Below are positions 17,499-26,166 of a stretch of DNA of 64,000 nt, piece by piece. The notes under the pieces were generated by a model. That model searched no databases, was not told the origin of the DNA, and worked only from the letters and a program-made list of their open reading frames with translations. This DNA comes from Palsa-504 sp963819785 (lineage in GTDB: Bacteria > Actinomycetota > Actinomycetes > Streptosporangiales > Streptosporangiaceae), in NCBI GenBank assembly GCA_963819785.1, contig CAWFXW010000028.1:248001-312000 (forward strand), in the 5' to 3' direction. The position numbers and the translations under genes are program-made. Numbering within the stretch: the first letter of the stretch is position 1; each line of letters begins with the position of its first letter.

Positions 17499-18704
17499 AT
17501 GAGTGACGATTGGCAGGGCTGGTACCAGAACAAGCCCGGCTCCGGCCATCAGCCGACCGGGGCTTACCAGGAGGGCGCGGCGGGCGGGGCCGCCACGAAC
17601 CGGGCCGGGGCGTGGCCGAGCCAGCCACCGACCCGGTCCGTGCCAGGCGGCGGCGAATCAGAACGGTGGAACCTGGGCGGTGGCGGCGAATCAGAACGGT
17701 GGAACCTGGGCGGTGGCGGCGGGCGGCGCCGCTGGCGGTTCTGGGGGCAGCCGGGACGGCACGGCCGGCGGATCGCGCTGATCATCGGCATGGTCGTGGT
17801 CCTCTTGGTCGCGGGCGCCGCCGGGACATACTTCTGGCTGAACGGCAAGCTGAACAAGTCCGTCGCACTGCCGGCCACCACGCTGACCTCGGCGGGGACG
17901 AACTGGCTGATCACCGGCTCGGACAGCCGGGCCGGGCTGTCCCGCACCGAGAGAGACGCGCTGCACGTCGGGTCCGACGCGGGCGCGCTGAACTCGGACT
18001 CGATCATGCTGCTCCATCTGGGCAGCGGACGCCCGGTGCTGATCAGCATCCCGCGTGACTCCTACGTGGACATTCCCGGTCACGGATATAACAAGATGAA
18101 TGCGGCGCTGGCCTACGGCGGCGCGAGCCTGCTGATCCGGACGGTCGAGAACGCCACCGGGCTGAAGATCGACCATTACATGGGGATCGGCTTCGGCGGG
18201 CTGGTCGCCGTGGTGAACCAGATCGGCGGCGTGCCGATCTGCCTCAAGACCGCGGTCCACGACTCCTACTCCGGGGTGAACCTGTCCGCCGGGTGCCACA
18301 ACCTCAACGGGGCCCAGGCGCTGGCCTTCGTGCGGGACCGGCACTCGTTCGCCATCGGGGACCTGCAGCGGATCCAGGACCAGCGCGCGTTCCTGTCCGC
18401 GCTGCTGAAGAAGGCCACCTCGCCCAGCGTTTACCTGAACCCGTTCACCGCGCTTCCGTTCGGGTCGACCGCCGCGGGCTCGATGTCGGTCGACACGGGC
18501 ACCAGCCTGCTCGACCTGGTGCACGCGGCGTCCGCGCTGCGCAACCCGGAGACGGGCACGGTGCCGATCGCCAACGCCAACTACGCCACGAACGCCGGCA
18601 ACTCGGTCCTGTGGAACAAGACCCAGGCGGGCCAGCTGTTCAAGGACCTGAAGAACGACGCGGCCATCCCGAAGGGCTTGCTGGGCGGCACCAAGGTCGG
18701 CTAA
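17499..18704 (+). CDS. LytR-CpsA-Psr (LCP) family wall polymer ligase
   Basis: 401 residues. LCP proteins attach lipid-linked glycopolymers to peptidoglycan on the outer face of the membrane. A cytosolic Gly-rich head contains two identical 33-bp repeats (17655-17720, ESERWNLGGGG). One membrane helix follows (IALIIGMVVVLLVAGAAG), then the LCP domain: NWLITGSDSRAG, NSDSIMLLHL, LISIPRDSYVDIPG, KMNAALAYGG, VNQIGGVPICL and NGAQALAFVRDRHSF...DLQRIQDQRAFL. The conserved Arg and Asp residues of the phosphate-binding pocket are kept. It neighbours other envelope genes. Confidence 0.92.
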   Translation: MSDDWQGWYQNKPGSGHQPTGAYQEGAAGGAATNRAGAWPSQPPTRSVPGGGESERWNLGGGGESERWNLGGGGGRRRWRFWGQPGRHGRRIALIIGMVVVLLVAGAAGTYFWLNGKLNKSVALPATTLTSAGTNWLITGSDSRAGLSRTERDALHVGSDAGALNSDSIMLLHLGSGRPVLISIPRDSYVDIPGHGYNKMNAALAYGGASLLIRTVENATGLKIDHYMGIGFGGLVAVVNQIGGVPICLKTAVHDSYSGVNLSAGCHNLNGAQALAFVRDRHSFAIGDLQRIQDQRAFLSALLKKATSPSVYLNPFTALPFGSTAAGSMSVDTGTSLLDLVHAASALRNPETGTVPIANANYATNAGNSVLWNKTQAGQLFKDLKNDAAIPKGLLGGTKVG

Positions 18705-18707
18705 GCG

Positions 18708-20823
18708 CTACGACGCCGCCGGGGCGTGAGTTAGCGTGACCGTTACCGACCGGGTGTGCGCCGGTAGGGTGACCGTGCCGGCCGCATTATCGACCGTGCC
18801 CGCGGATGCCGAGGCGATGTTGTCGACAAAGGCGGGCAGCTCGAAGGTCACCGGTCCCGGGAGCTTGCCGGTCAGCTTCAGCGTTACCGCGTCTCCTCGG
18901 GTGGTGATCAGCACGCTGATCCGGTGGCCGCCGGTGGTGGGGAAGTTGGATACGGCGATCTGGCGGCCGGACCCGACCCAGCTGTCGGGGACACCCCGGC
19001 CGACGATGAGCGACCCGTCGGTCCGCTGGGACACTAGCGAGTCGAGCAGGCCGAGGTCACCCATGGCAATGCCCCACGAGTGCGGAGACGCGCCGCCGCC
19101 GCTGGCCGGGTGGTTGCCGATCCACGGCGTCGTGCCCGGCGGGGTGGAGCCCTCCCACCAGGCGTAGGGCCCGGCCTGGTCGTTGTTGATGAGGAACTCC
19201 AGCGAGAGGATGCCCTCGTCGCGGTAGTTGCTGCTGCCCAGCCCCCAGGCGCCGTATGCGCCGTTGTAGGCGGTCGACCAGAAGCCCTCGCCCGGGTACC
19301 CGCCGAAGGTATCGGCCGGCAGCAGCCCCTTCAGCCGTCCGAACCCGTAGGACAGGGTCTTGCCGGCCCAGTCCCCGACGGTTCCGCCATCCGGGCCGGT
19401 CATCGAGGCGCCGAGCAGGTATCCGTTCCAGGCGTAGTTGAAGTAGACGCCGGGCGCGGCCCAGTTGGCGTCCTCCGGGTTGGAGCAGCGGTTGGCGGTG
19501 TTGGGCTCGACCATCGAGCAGGGGATGTAGTCGAGCTTGTTGGCGGAGATGGTGGACGACAGCGTCGAGTTCACCGCCTTCAGCAAGCTGCCGAACTGGC
19601 CGGCCGCCCACTGTTCCTGGGCGGTGTTGCCTACGACCTTGGCCAGGTACTCGTAGCCGGCCAGGCCGAGCAGGGCCTCGTAGTTGTCGCTGGTCCAGTA
19701 GCCGTTGGCGTCGATGTCGTTGGTCTGGCCGATGATGCCGCCAGGTCCGGTACGGTCAGCGGCGATGATCTGCGCGGTCGCCTCGATGCTCGGCTGCGCG
19801 CTGGTCCCGAGGGGCGGGCGCGCTGAAGCGCGCGGCGAGGAACCTCGTGTCACCGGTCTTCTCGACGTACAGGGCCCACAGCCACGAGTAGACCCACGTT
19901 CCGTCCGAGTACTGGGTGTTGGTCCCGACCACCCGGTCGATCTCGTCGAGCAGCGCGTGGGCGTCGGTGAAATCGCCCTCGTTGAACATGTTCGCGAGGA
20001 TGCCGATGACGTCGTGCTCGTACTCCGCGTGGTACCCGTTGGTGCCGACGTCCAGGGCGTTGCCGCTCCGGTCGATCTGGGTGTACGCGAAGCCGGCCTT
20101 ATAGGCGTCGACGAGCTGCTGATCGGGCAGCGTGAGCTGAGTGATCCCGGCCAGCTGCTGGTTCCAGAACGCCCGCATGTGGGCGAAGTGGGCGGTGTAG
20201 CCGCCCGCCGCGGCAAGCTGGGCCGCGGTCGGCCAGGCGTAGGTCCCGCCGAACCTGTCTTCCGCCACCACGTAGTCGTGGTCGACCGTCGCGCCGGGGC
20301 TTACCTGGTCAGCTGCGCTGTTCAGGGGCACGAGGCCCGACGAGGGCTGCGGATCGACGGTCAGCGTCTGGCTGGTCGGGTTCTGCACGGCCACGCGGCT
20401 GTAGATCAAGACGTACGGGTTGCCGCCGATCACCACGCGGTCGCCGAAGTTCGTGATGGAGACCTTCGCCCCGGACGACGTGAAGCTGGTCACGAGCGCG
20501 GGCAGGTACCCGTCGGCGTTCGTCCAGGTCGTCGGCGAGTTGTTGTAGACGCCGTATCCGTACGTGGTGTTGATGCCGTTGGGTACGTAGAAGCTGCCGC
20601 CGAGGCAGGCGTTCGCCCCCTGGTCGTTACCGAGCCAGCCGATCGCCGATGAGTCGGTTCCGGGCGTGAAGTTCGGGCCGCCGCCGGCCGGGCACGGGTA
20701 CGGCGCCGCGGCACTTGCCGAGGCCGAGGCCGGCGCCGCGCCGGCTGCCGCCGCCCCGGACGCGGCCAGCGCCACCGCCAGCGCGGCGGCGGCCAACCGC
20801 CAAGGCCGCACGAGGTTTGTCAT
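18708..20823 (-). CDS. Secreted protein resembling alpha/alpha-toroid glycosidases, frameshifted
   Basis: Start ATG 20823 has a strong site (gggaggcgatctggtg). MTNLVRPWRLAAAALAVALAASGAAAAG is a Sec signal peptide. The body has the Trp/Tyr/Gly-rich helical hairpins of six-hairpin glycosidases (QIDRSGNALDVGTNGYHAEYEHDVIGIL, GTWVYSWLWALYVEKTGD, DNYEALLGLAGYEYLAKV, PGEGFWSTAYNGAYGAWGLG). It ends in a C-terminal beta domain (ISVLITTRGDAVTLKL). A one-base shift at about 19815 joins FSAP to LGTSAQPSIEATAQIIAAD. Repaired length is about 705 residues. It probably trims an external polysaccharide; substrate and GH family are uncertain. Confidence 0.72.
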
Positions 20824-20989
20824 CACCAGATCGCCTCCCAATCGACGCGACGTCGGGTCGCTGGGTCCGGATCCAGACGCTATGGCACATGATTCAACAA
20901 ATCCGGACATATTTAGGTTACACGGGTGGTCGCCAGCCACCGTCAGGGGGGCCTCCCCCGGTGTAGACGAACTCGTCATCCAGGCCTAA

Positions 20990-21046
20990 CTACGTCGTTG
21001 CCACAACGACGCACACCTGACTACGTCGTTGCCACAACGACGTAGT
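20990..21046. repeat. Duplicated palindrome: 22-bp direct repeat, each copy a hairpin
   Basis: The 22-mer at 20990-21011 recurs exactly at 21021-21042. Each copy is itself an inverted repeat (CGTCGTTG-cca-CAACGACG). The second extends to a perfect 12-bp stem (21020-21046). They lie 16-72 bp beyond the D,D-carboxypeptidase stop and upstream of the glycosidase gene. Tandem terminators or a paired operator are both possible. No T tract follows. Confidence 0.7.
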
Positions 21047-21061
21047 TGCCGCAGACGCGCC

Positions 21062-22039
21062 TTAGCGCCCGCTGCGGCCGAGGGAACGGTCCAGGGCGAG
21101 CACCAGCAGGTCACCGGCCTGCAAGGCGTTGGGCAGGATGGTCTGCGCGGTGCCGGGCTGCCCGAAGGTCGCGGCGACGATCAGGGTGCGGTGCGCACCC
21201 GCCTGGTGCCAGGCCGCGATGAGGACGCATCCGCCGGCGGCCTGCGTGCTGCCGGTCTTGAGGCCGACGATCCCGTCCTGGCCCAGCAGCGTGTTGTAGT
21301 TACGGACCAGGCCGGCCACGGGAACGACGGCCGTGGACATGGCCGCGATCGCGGCCAGGGCCGGCACGCGCATGGCCGCCATGCCGAGGCGCACCTGATC
21401 GGCCGCGGTGCTGGTGGTGGACGGGTCCAGGCCGGAAGGGTCGGTGTAGCTGGTGCCGGTCATGCCCAGGCGGCGGGCGGTGGCGTTCATCCGCGCCACG
21501 AACGCGGCCTGGCTGCCGGCGTCCCACCGGGCGAGCATCCAGGCCACGTTGTCGGCCGACGGCAGCAGCAACGCCTCCAGGGCCTGACGCTCGGTGAGCC
21601 GCTCCCCCGCGACGACCGGTACCAGCGAGTCGCCGTCGCGGACCTGCGACGGGTATGCGGCGGCCGCCAGCGGCTGGACCGTGATATCCGGTCCTGATCC
21701 TCCCGGAGACAGCGGATGGTCGTGCAGGACCACGTACGCGGTCATCACCTTGGCGACGCTGGCGATGGCCACCGGCCGGGTCGCCCCCGGGCCGGCCACC
21801 ACGCCGAAGCCGCTGATGCCAGCGGCCGAGACCCCGTTCGCCGGCCATGAGACCACAAGCGGCCGCTCCTGGCGCGGAGCGGCCGTCCCGGCCCACGGCG
21901 TGACCGTTACGGCGGGCGACATGGCCGGCGCTGAGGGAGACGTCTTCAGCTCCGCCCTGGCGAAACCGGCCACGCAGACGACCGCGGCCAGCAGGATCAG
22001 GATTCCCCGGTGCTGTCGGAAACCGTTCGTTGGATGCAT
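21062..22039 (-). CDS. D-alanyl-D-alanine carboxypeptidase (peptidase S11-like)
   Basis: 325 residues. It removes the terminal D-Ala from muropeptides outside the membrane. A signal anchor (GILILLAAVVCVAGFARA) is followed by SxxK at Ser94-Lys97 (SVAK), a PSADN loop at 161-164 in place of the usual SxN, and KTG at 261-263 (GLKTGSTQAAGG). The D/N order in the second motif is unusual. Related actinobacterial proteins also carry GDN-type loops, so activity is likely but untested. It is divergent from a response-regulator gene. The 190-bp gap holds a striking symmetrical repeat, so it is a good candidate target of that two-component system. Confidence 0.9.
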   Translation of the reverse strand: MHPTNGFRQHRGILILLAAVVCVAGFARAELKTSPSAPAMSPAVTVTPWAGTAAPRQERPLVVSWPANGVSAAGISGFGVVAGPGATRPVAIASVAKVMTAYVVLHDHPLSPGGSGPDITVQPLAAAAYPSQVRDGDSLVPVVAGERLTERQALEALLLPSADNVAWMLARWDAGSQAAFVARMNATARRLGMTGTSYTDPSGLDPSTTSTAADQVRLGMAAMRVPALAAIAAMSTAVVPVAGLVRNYNTLLGQDGIVGLKTGSTQAAGGCVLIAAWHQAGAHRTLIVAATFGQPGTAQTILPNALQAGDLLVLALDRSLGRSGR

Positions 22040-22084
22040 ACCCGCGACGGTGCGATACCGGTTTCGCCGGTATGTCCGGCTCAG

Positions 22085-22124
22085 GTCACAACCGTGTCAC
22101 AGCCCGCTGTGACACGGTTGTGAC
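22085..22124. promoter_or_regulatory. Perfect 18-bp inverted repeat, probable response-regulator operator
   Basis: GTCACAACCGTGTCACAG (22085-22102), a 4-bp spacer cccg, then its exact reverse complement (22107-22124). Each arm contains GTCACA twice with an 11-bp period, the spacing that OmpR/PhoB-class dimers recognise. It lies 46 bp upstream of the carboxypeptidase start and 106 bp upstream of the regulator start. Confidence 0.75.
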
Positions 22125-22229
22125 AAGCCCAGGACCGGTTCATGACATCGGTGCCGTGTACTCAGGGCAGCGGGACACCGGCCCGCCGCGGGGCTGGCCC
22201 GCGCGGGCGCGACGGCATAATGGCAGGTG

Positions 22230-22904
22230 ATGGCAACCGTACTGCTGGTCGAGGACGATCCGGCCGCCCGGCAAGGTCTGGAGCTGGCGTTGCGCCGTCT
22301 CGGCTATGGGGTGCATGCCGCCGAGACCGGTGAGGCGGCGCTTCGCGACTTCCGCGACGCCGCCGCGGATGTCGTGGTGCTCGACTTGATGCTCCCGGGA
22401 CTGGACGGCTTCGAGGTGTGCCGCCGGCTGCGCCGCGGCAGCGACATCCCGGTCATCATGCTGACCGCACGGGGTGACGACCTGGACATCGTCGGGGGCC
22501 TGGAGGCCGGGGCCGACGATTACGTGGTGAAACCGGTGCAGCCGCGGGTGCTCGACGCCCGGATCCGTGCGGTGCTGCGCCGGACGGCCCGGGTCGGCTC
22601 ACCGGCGGAGACGTACGGTGAGCTGATGATCGACCGCGGCTCGCTGATCGTCCGGCTGGCCGGCCGGGACGTCTCGCTGACCCCCACCGAGCTGAGGCTG
22701 CTGCTGGTCCTGTCCGGCGCGCCGCGGCAGGTGTTCTCCCGGGAGCAGCTGCTCGGCCTGGTCTGGGAGCACGACTACCTGGGGGACTCCCGGCTGGTCG
22801 ACGCGTGCGTGCAGCGGCTGCGGGCGAAGATCGAAGCCGACACCTCCGAGCCCCGTTACATCCAGACGGTGCGGGGGTTCGGGTACCGGTTCGGGCCGGT
22901 GTAG
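22230..22904 (+). CDS. OmpR/PhoB-family response regulator
   Basis: 224 residues. The receiver domain has acidic Glu8-Asp9-Asp10, the phospho-acceptor Asp52 (VVVLDLMLPG), Thr79 and Lys101. The C-terminal winged helix is recognisable (LTPTELRLLLVLSGAPRQVFSREQLLGLVWEHDYLGDSRLVDACVQRLRAKIE...IQTVRGFGYRF). ATG 22230 is preferred; an adjacent GTG at 22227 is possible. The histidine kinase follows after 23 bp, so this is a complete two-component pair. The upstream symmetrical repeat is probably its own binding site. Confidence 0.95.
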   Translation: MATVLLVEDDPAARQGLELALRRLGYGVHAAETGEAALRDFRDAAADVVVLDLMLPGLDGFEVCRRLRRGSDIPVIMLTARGDDLDIVGGLEAGADDYVVKPVQPRVLDARIRAVLRRTARVGSPAETYGELMIDRGSLIVRLAGRDVSLTPTELRLLLVLSGAPRQVFSREQLLGLVWEHDYLGDSRLVDACVQRLRAKIEADTSEPRYIQTVRGFGYRFGPV

Positions 22905-22927
22905 CCGGAGAGTAGGAGGGATGCCCG

Positions 22928-24049
22928 GTGCGGACCCGCCTGGTCATCGCGTTCATCGTCGTCGCGCTGCTGTCGGCCCTCGCCTCGTCATGGTTCCACA
23001 CCTTGATCGAGCATTATCACCTGGCCGGCTGGCTGGACGATGTGATCCTCGGGCCCGGCTGGCTGCGGAGCCTGCTGTCCGCCGGTCCCAGGCAGCCCCC
23101 TCCCCACCTGGTACGCCACACCGCTCTGGTCTTCTTCGGGGTGGAGGCCGGGTTGCTGCTCGCGATGATCGCCACGGCCGCCTTCGCCGCGTCCCGCCGG
23201 GTCCTGCTGCCGGTCCGGCGGCTGGCCCACGCCGCGACGCGGATGTCCGGCGGTGACCTGTCGGTCCGGATCCCGCCCCAGGGCCGGGACGAGCTCGCCC
23301 AGCTGGTCATCTCGTTCAACGAGATGGCGTCGGTCCTGGAGGACAAGGTAGGTGAGCTGCAGCGGATGGAGGCACGCGCCCGGCAGTTCGCCGGTGACGT
23401 GTCCCATGAGCTGCGGACTCCGCTGACGGCGATGACGGCCGTGGTCGACATCCTCCACGAGCACCCGGAACTGACCGGGGACGCCGCGGTGGCCGCGCGG
23501 CTGGTCCGCCAGGAGGTGCTCCACCTCAACCGGCTGGTCGAGGACCTCATCGAGATCTCCCGCTTCGACGCTGGTACCGCCCAGCTCGTGACCGATGAGA
23601 CATACATTGCGAACGCCGTCGGCCGCTGCCTGCACGCGCGGGGCTGGTCCGGGGTGGGCGCCGACGTGCCCGCCGGGCTGACCGCACGGGTGGACCGCCG
23701 CCGCTTCGATGTCGTCCTGGCCAACCTCGTCGGCAACGCCTTGCGTCATGGCGGACCGCCGGTGACCGTGACGGCCGGCATCCAGCCAGACGGCCGGGGC
23801 GGCGGGCAGCTGGCCGTGGAAGTACGAGACCACGGCCACGGGCTGGCCCTCGCCGCGATCCCGCACGTATTCGACCGGTTCTACAAGGCCGACACGGCGC
23901 GGACGCGTTCCGAGGGGAGCGGCCTGGGTCTGGCGATCGCCTGGGAGAACGCGCGCCTGCACGGCGGCCACATCCAGGCGGGCAACCACCCGGGCGGGGG
24001 CGCGGTATTCACCGTATTCCTCCCGCTGAGCGTTCCGGGATCACCGTGA
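22928..24049 (+). CDS. Sensor histidine kinase of the two-component system
   Basis: 373 residues from GTG 22928. Two membrane helices (about 7-24 and 68-88) bracket a short 45-residue external loop. A HAMP domain follows (RRVLLPVRRLAHAATRMSGGDLSVRI). The dimerisation helix carries His160 (SHELRTPLTAM). The ATPase has NALRHGG (N box), DHGHGL (G1) and GSGLGLAIA (G2). The external loop is too small for a classical ligand-binding fold, so it may sense the membrane or a lipid-linked precursor. It presumably phosphorylates the regulator encoded just upstream. Confidence 0.94.
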   Translation: MRTRLVIAFIVVALLSALASSWFHTLIEHYHLAGWLDDVILGPGWLRSLLSAGPRQPPPHLVRHTALVFFGVEAGLLLAMIATAAFAASRRVLLPVRRLAHAATRMSGGDLSVRIPPQGRDELAQLVISFNEMASVLEDKVGELQRMEARARQFAGDVSHELRTPLTAMTAVVDILHEHPELTGDAAVAARLVRQEVLHLNRLVEDLIEISRFDAGTAQLVTDETYIANAVGRCLHARGWSGVGADVPAGLTARVDRRRFDVVLANLVGNALRHGGPPVTVTAGIQPDGRGGGQLAVEVRDHGHGLALAAIPHVFDRFYKADTARTRSEGSGLGLAIAWENARLHGGHIQAGNHPGGGAVFTVFLPLSVPGSP

Positions 24050-24095
24050 CGCGCTTGCGCGGGCGGTGACCATGCCCGACAGCGCAGGCCACGGG

Positions 24096-24121
24096 TCGTT
24101 CGGGAGAACGAACTTGATTTT
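24096..24121 (+). terminator. Hairpin with T-rich tail after the histidine kinase
   Basis: TCGTTC-GGGA-GAACGA (24096-24111) is a perfect 6-bp stem followed by acttgatttt, 47 bp after the kinase stop. It is a plausible Rho-independent terminator, modest by actinobacterial standards. Confidence 0.5.
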
Positions 24122-24246
24122 GACCTTGGCCCTGAAGGCATATCGCCTGTTATGGATTCCCGGTAAGATCGCGGCCAACGGCGTTCCTTCAGCCGCTCGG
24201 CAATCCGCCAGGCGGTCGCCGCCACGCTGGATGAGGACGTGGTGAC

Positions 24247-26127
24247 GTGTCGGACCACCTCGGTCTATCGCGCAGGATCGTTATCGTCGGGGCCGGGCTG
24301 GGTGGCACTGCCACCGCCATCCGCCTGCTCCAGTTCGCCCGGGAGCCGGTGGAGATCGTCGTGATCGAGCGGCGCTCCGAATACCGGAACGCCGGGCCCG
24401 CGTACCACCGGGACAGCAACCACTGGCACCACGTCTTCAATATCCAGGCGGGCCGGATGTCGGCGTTCCGGGAAGACGTAGACGACTTCGTGAACTGGGC
24501 CAACCACGAGGCGGACCGAGACGGCTGGCCGCCGGAGTGGCGGGGCTTCACGTTCACCGAATCCGGGCCCGCACCCCGGCGGATCTACCCCGACTACCTG
24601 GCTGACCGCCTCGCCCATGCCGCCGGCCAGGCGCCGGCGGGCGTGACCCTGATCGAGGCCGACGGCGAGGTGGTGGATCTGACCGTCCACGCCACGCACG
24701 TCGACCTCGTGGTCGAGAACCTCTCGCGGCCGGCCGGCCGCACCGCCGCGGGCCGGGCCACGCTCACGGCCGACCACGTCATCCTGGCGACCGGGCTGGA
24801 GCGGCAGTATCCCGCCTTCGCGGCCGGCGTGATGGACCACCCGGCCTTCGTGCGTCATCCGTATTCGGCGGAGGGGATCGAGCGGATCCTCGGCCTGCGG
24901 GCCGACGGCGTCGTGGCCATCGTCGGTACGTTGCTTAGCGCGTACGACTCGGCGGCGCTGCTGCTGCGCCGCGGCCACACCGGAAAGATCCACATGATCT
25001 CGCGGTCCGGCTCGGCACTGTGGACCTATCCCGCGCAGCACCGGCACCGCGTCCTGACCCTGCCGGCCCCGCGACGTGGCGGCGACGCGTACGACGGGCG
25101 CGAGGACTTCATGCGGTACCTGTGCCGGGAATGGGAGCGGGCCCGCGCGGCCGTGGCCCGCGAGCACCCCGAAGAGCCGCCGGCGGTGATCACCGAACGC
25201 GTCCTGAAGGCGTGGGAGCCGTACCTGCCCGAGATCCTGGCGCGAGTTCCGTCCGACGACCTGCGCGCGCTGCTGGACAGCTACGGAAGCATGGTGGCCA
25301 CGCTGCGCGTGGGGGTCATGCCCTACACCGCCGAGATTGTCCAGTCCGCGACGGCCGCGGGCGGCCAGGTCGCGTTCACCACCGGGCGAATCGACGAGAT
25401 TTGCGGCACCGACGCGGGAACGCTGGCGGTGTCGGTCTCCGGGCCTGCCTCGGTCCAGCGCATCGAGGCGGACCTGGTGATCTCGAACTTCGGCCGGGAG
25501 TCGGACTACGCGCGGGTCGACTCCCGGCTGTGGCAGAACCTGCTGCGCAAGGGGATCGCCAGCGCGCACCGGCGCACCGGGCGCGGAGTCGAGGTGGATG
25601 GCTGCGGCAACCTGGTCGGATCGGCCGGAAGGCCGTCGGGGCCGATCTCCGTGGTCGGCAGTCCGCGCGAGGGCGACGAAATCGTCAGGTACGGCCGGAC
25701 GGGCGCGTTCACGTTCAACCTCGCCGCGATCAAGAACCATTCGGTCGAGGTCGCCGCCACCGTGCTGTGCAGGCTGGAGACCTGTTACGGCGAGGCCGCC
25801 GTGACGCTGCCCGGCACGCTGACCCCGGAACTGGCCGAGGTGGTCTCGCTCGACGTGCGACGGATGACCGCCCGGCACCGCGATCACCGCCAGGTGATCA
25901 CCGCCCGCCTCGAGGACCGGCTCCAGGCGATCCGCGACCTCACGATCGGCGATGGCGGGATGGCGGTGACCGATCGGGCGCTGCGGTCGGCCATCACCAG
26001 GGCGGCCGCGGCGAAGCTGCGGGACCTGTCGGTGACGCCGAGGGACCTGCGGTCCAATCTCGGACTCGAGCAGCCCTGGGCCGAACCGTCACAAAGCACG
26101 CGAGAAGTGGCCCAGCCAGCCGACTAA
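24247..26127 (+). CDS. FAD/NAD(P)-binding oxidoreductase, large
   Basis: 626 residues from GTG 24247. The N-terminal dinucleotide motif GAGLGGTATAIRLL (15-28) and VIERRSEYRNAGPAYH match the FAD-NAD(P)-binding family (NAD_binding_9 type). VILATGLERQYPAF and VAIVGTLLSAYDSAALLLRRGHTGKIHMISRSG are the second nucleotide-binding segment, and DLVISNFGRESDY and FTFNLAAIKNHSVEVAA follow. The C-terminal ~130 residues are helical and unfamiliar. Some relatives are N-hydroxylating or sensor-like flavoproteins, but the substrate is unknown. The next gene, a PEP-utiliser-like protein, starts 39 bp downstream on the same strand, so they probably form an operon. Confidence 0.83.
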   Translation: MSDHLGLSRRIVIVGAGLGGTATAIRLLQFAREPVEIVVIERRSEYRNAGPAYHRDSNHWHHVFNIQAGRMSAFREDVDDFVNWANHEADRDGWPPEWRGFTFTESGPAPRRIYPDYLADRLAHAAGQAPAGVTLIEADGEVVDLTVHATHVDLVVENLSRPAGRTAAGRATLTADHVILATGLERQYPAFAAGVMDHPAFVRHPYSAEGIERILGLRADGVVAIVGTLLSAYDSAALLLRRGHTGKIHMISRSGSALWTYPAQHRHRVLTLPAPRRGGDAYDGREDFMRYLCREWERARAAVAREHPEEPPAVITERVLKAWEPYLPEILARVPSDDLRALLDSYGSMVATLRVGVMPYTAEIVQSATAAGGQVAFTTGRIDEICGTDAGTLAVSVSGPASVQRIEADLVISNFGRESDYARVDSRLWQNLLRKGIASAHRRTGRGVEVDGCGNLVGSAGRPSGPISVVGSPREGDEIVRYGRTGAFTFNLAAIKNHSVEVAATVLCRLETCYGEAAVTLPGTLTPELAEVVSLDVRRMTARHRDHRQVITARLEDRLQAIRDLTIGDGGMAVTDRALRSAITRAAAAKLRDLSVTPRDLRSNLGLEQPWAEPSQSTREVAQPAD

Positions 26128-26166
26128 CCGCGAGCCTGGCCTCATGTCTGGCCAGGGGCTGCCGCG

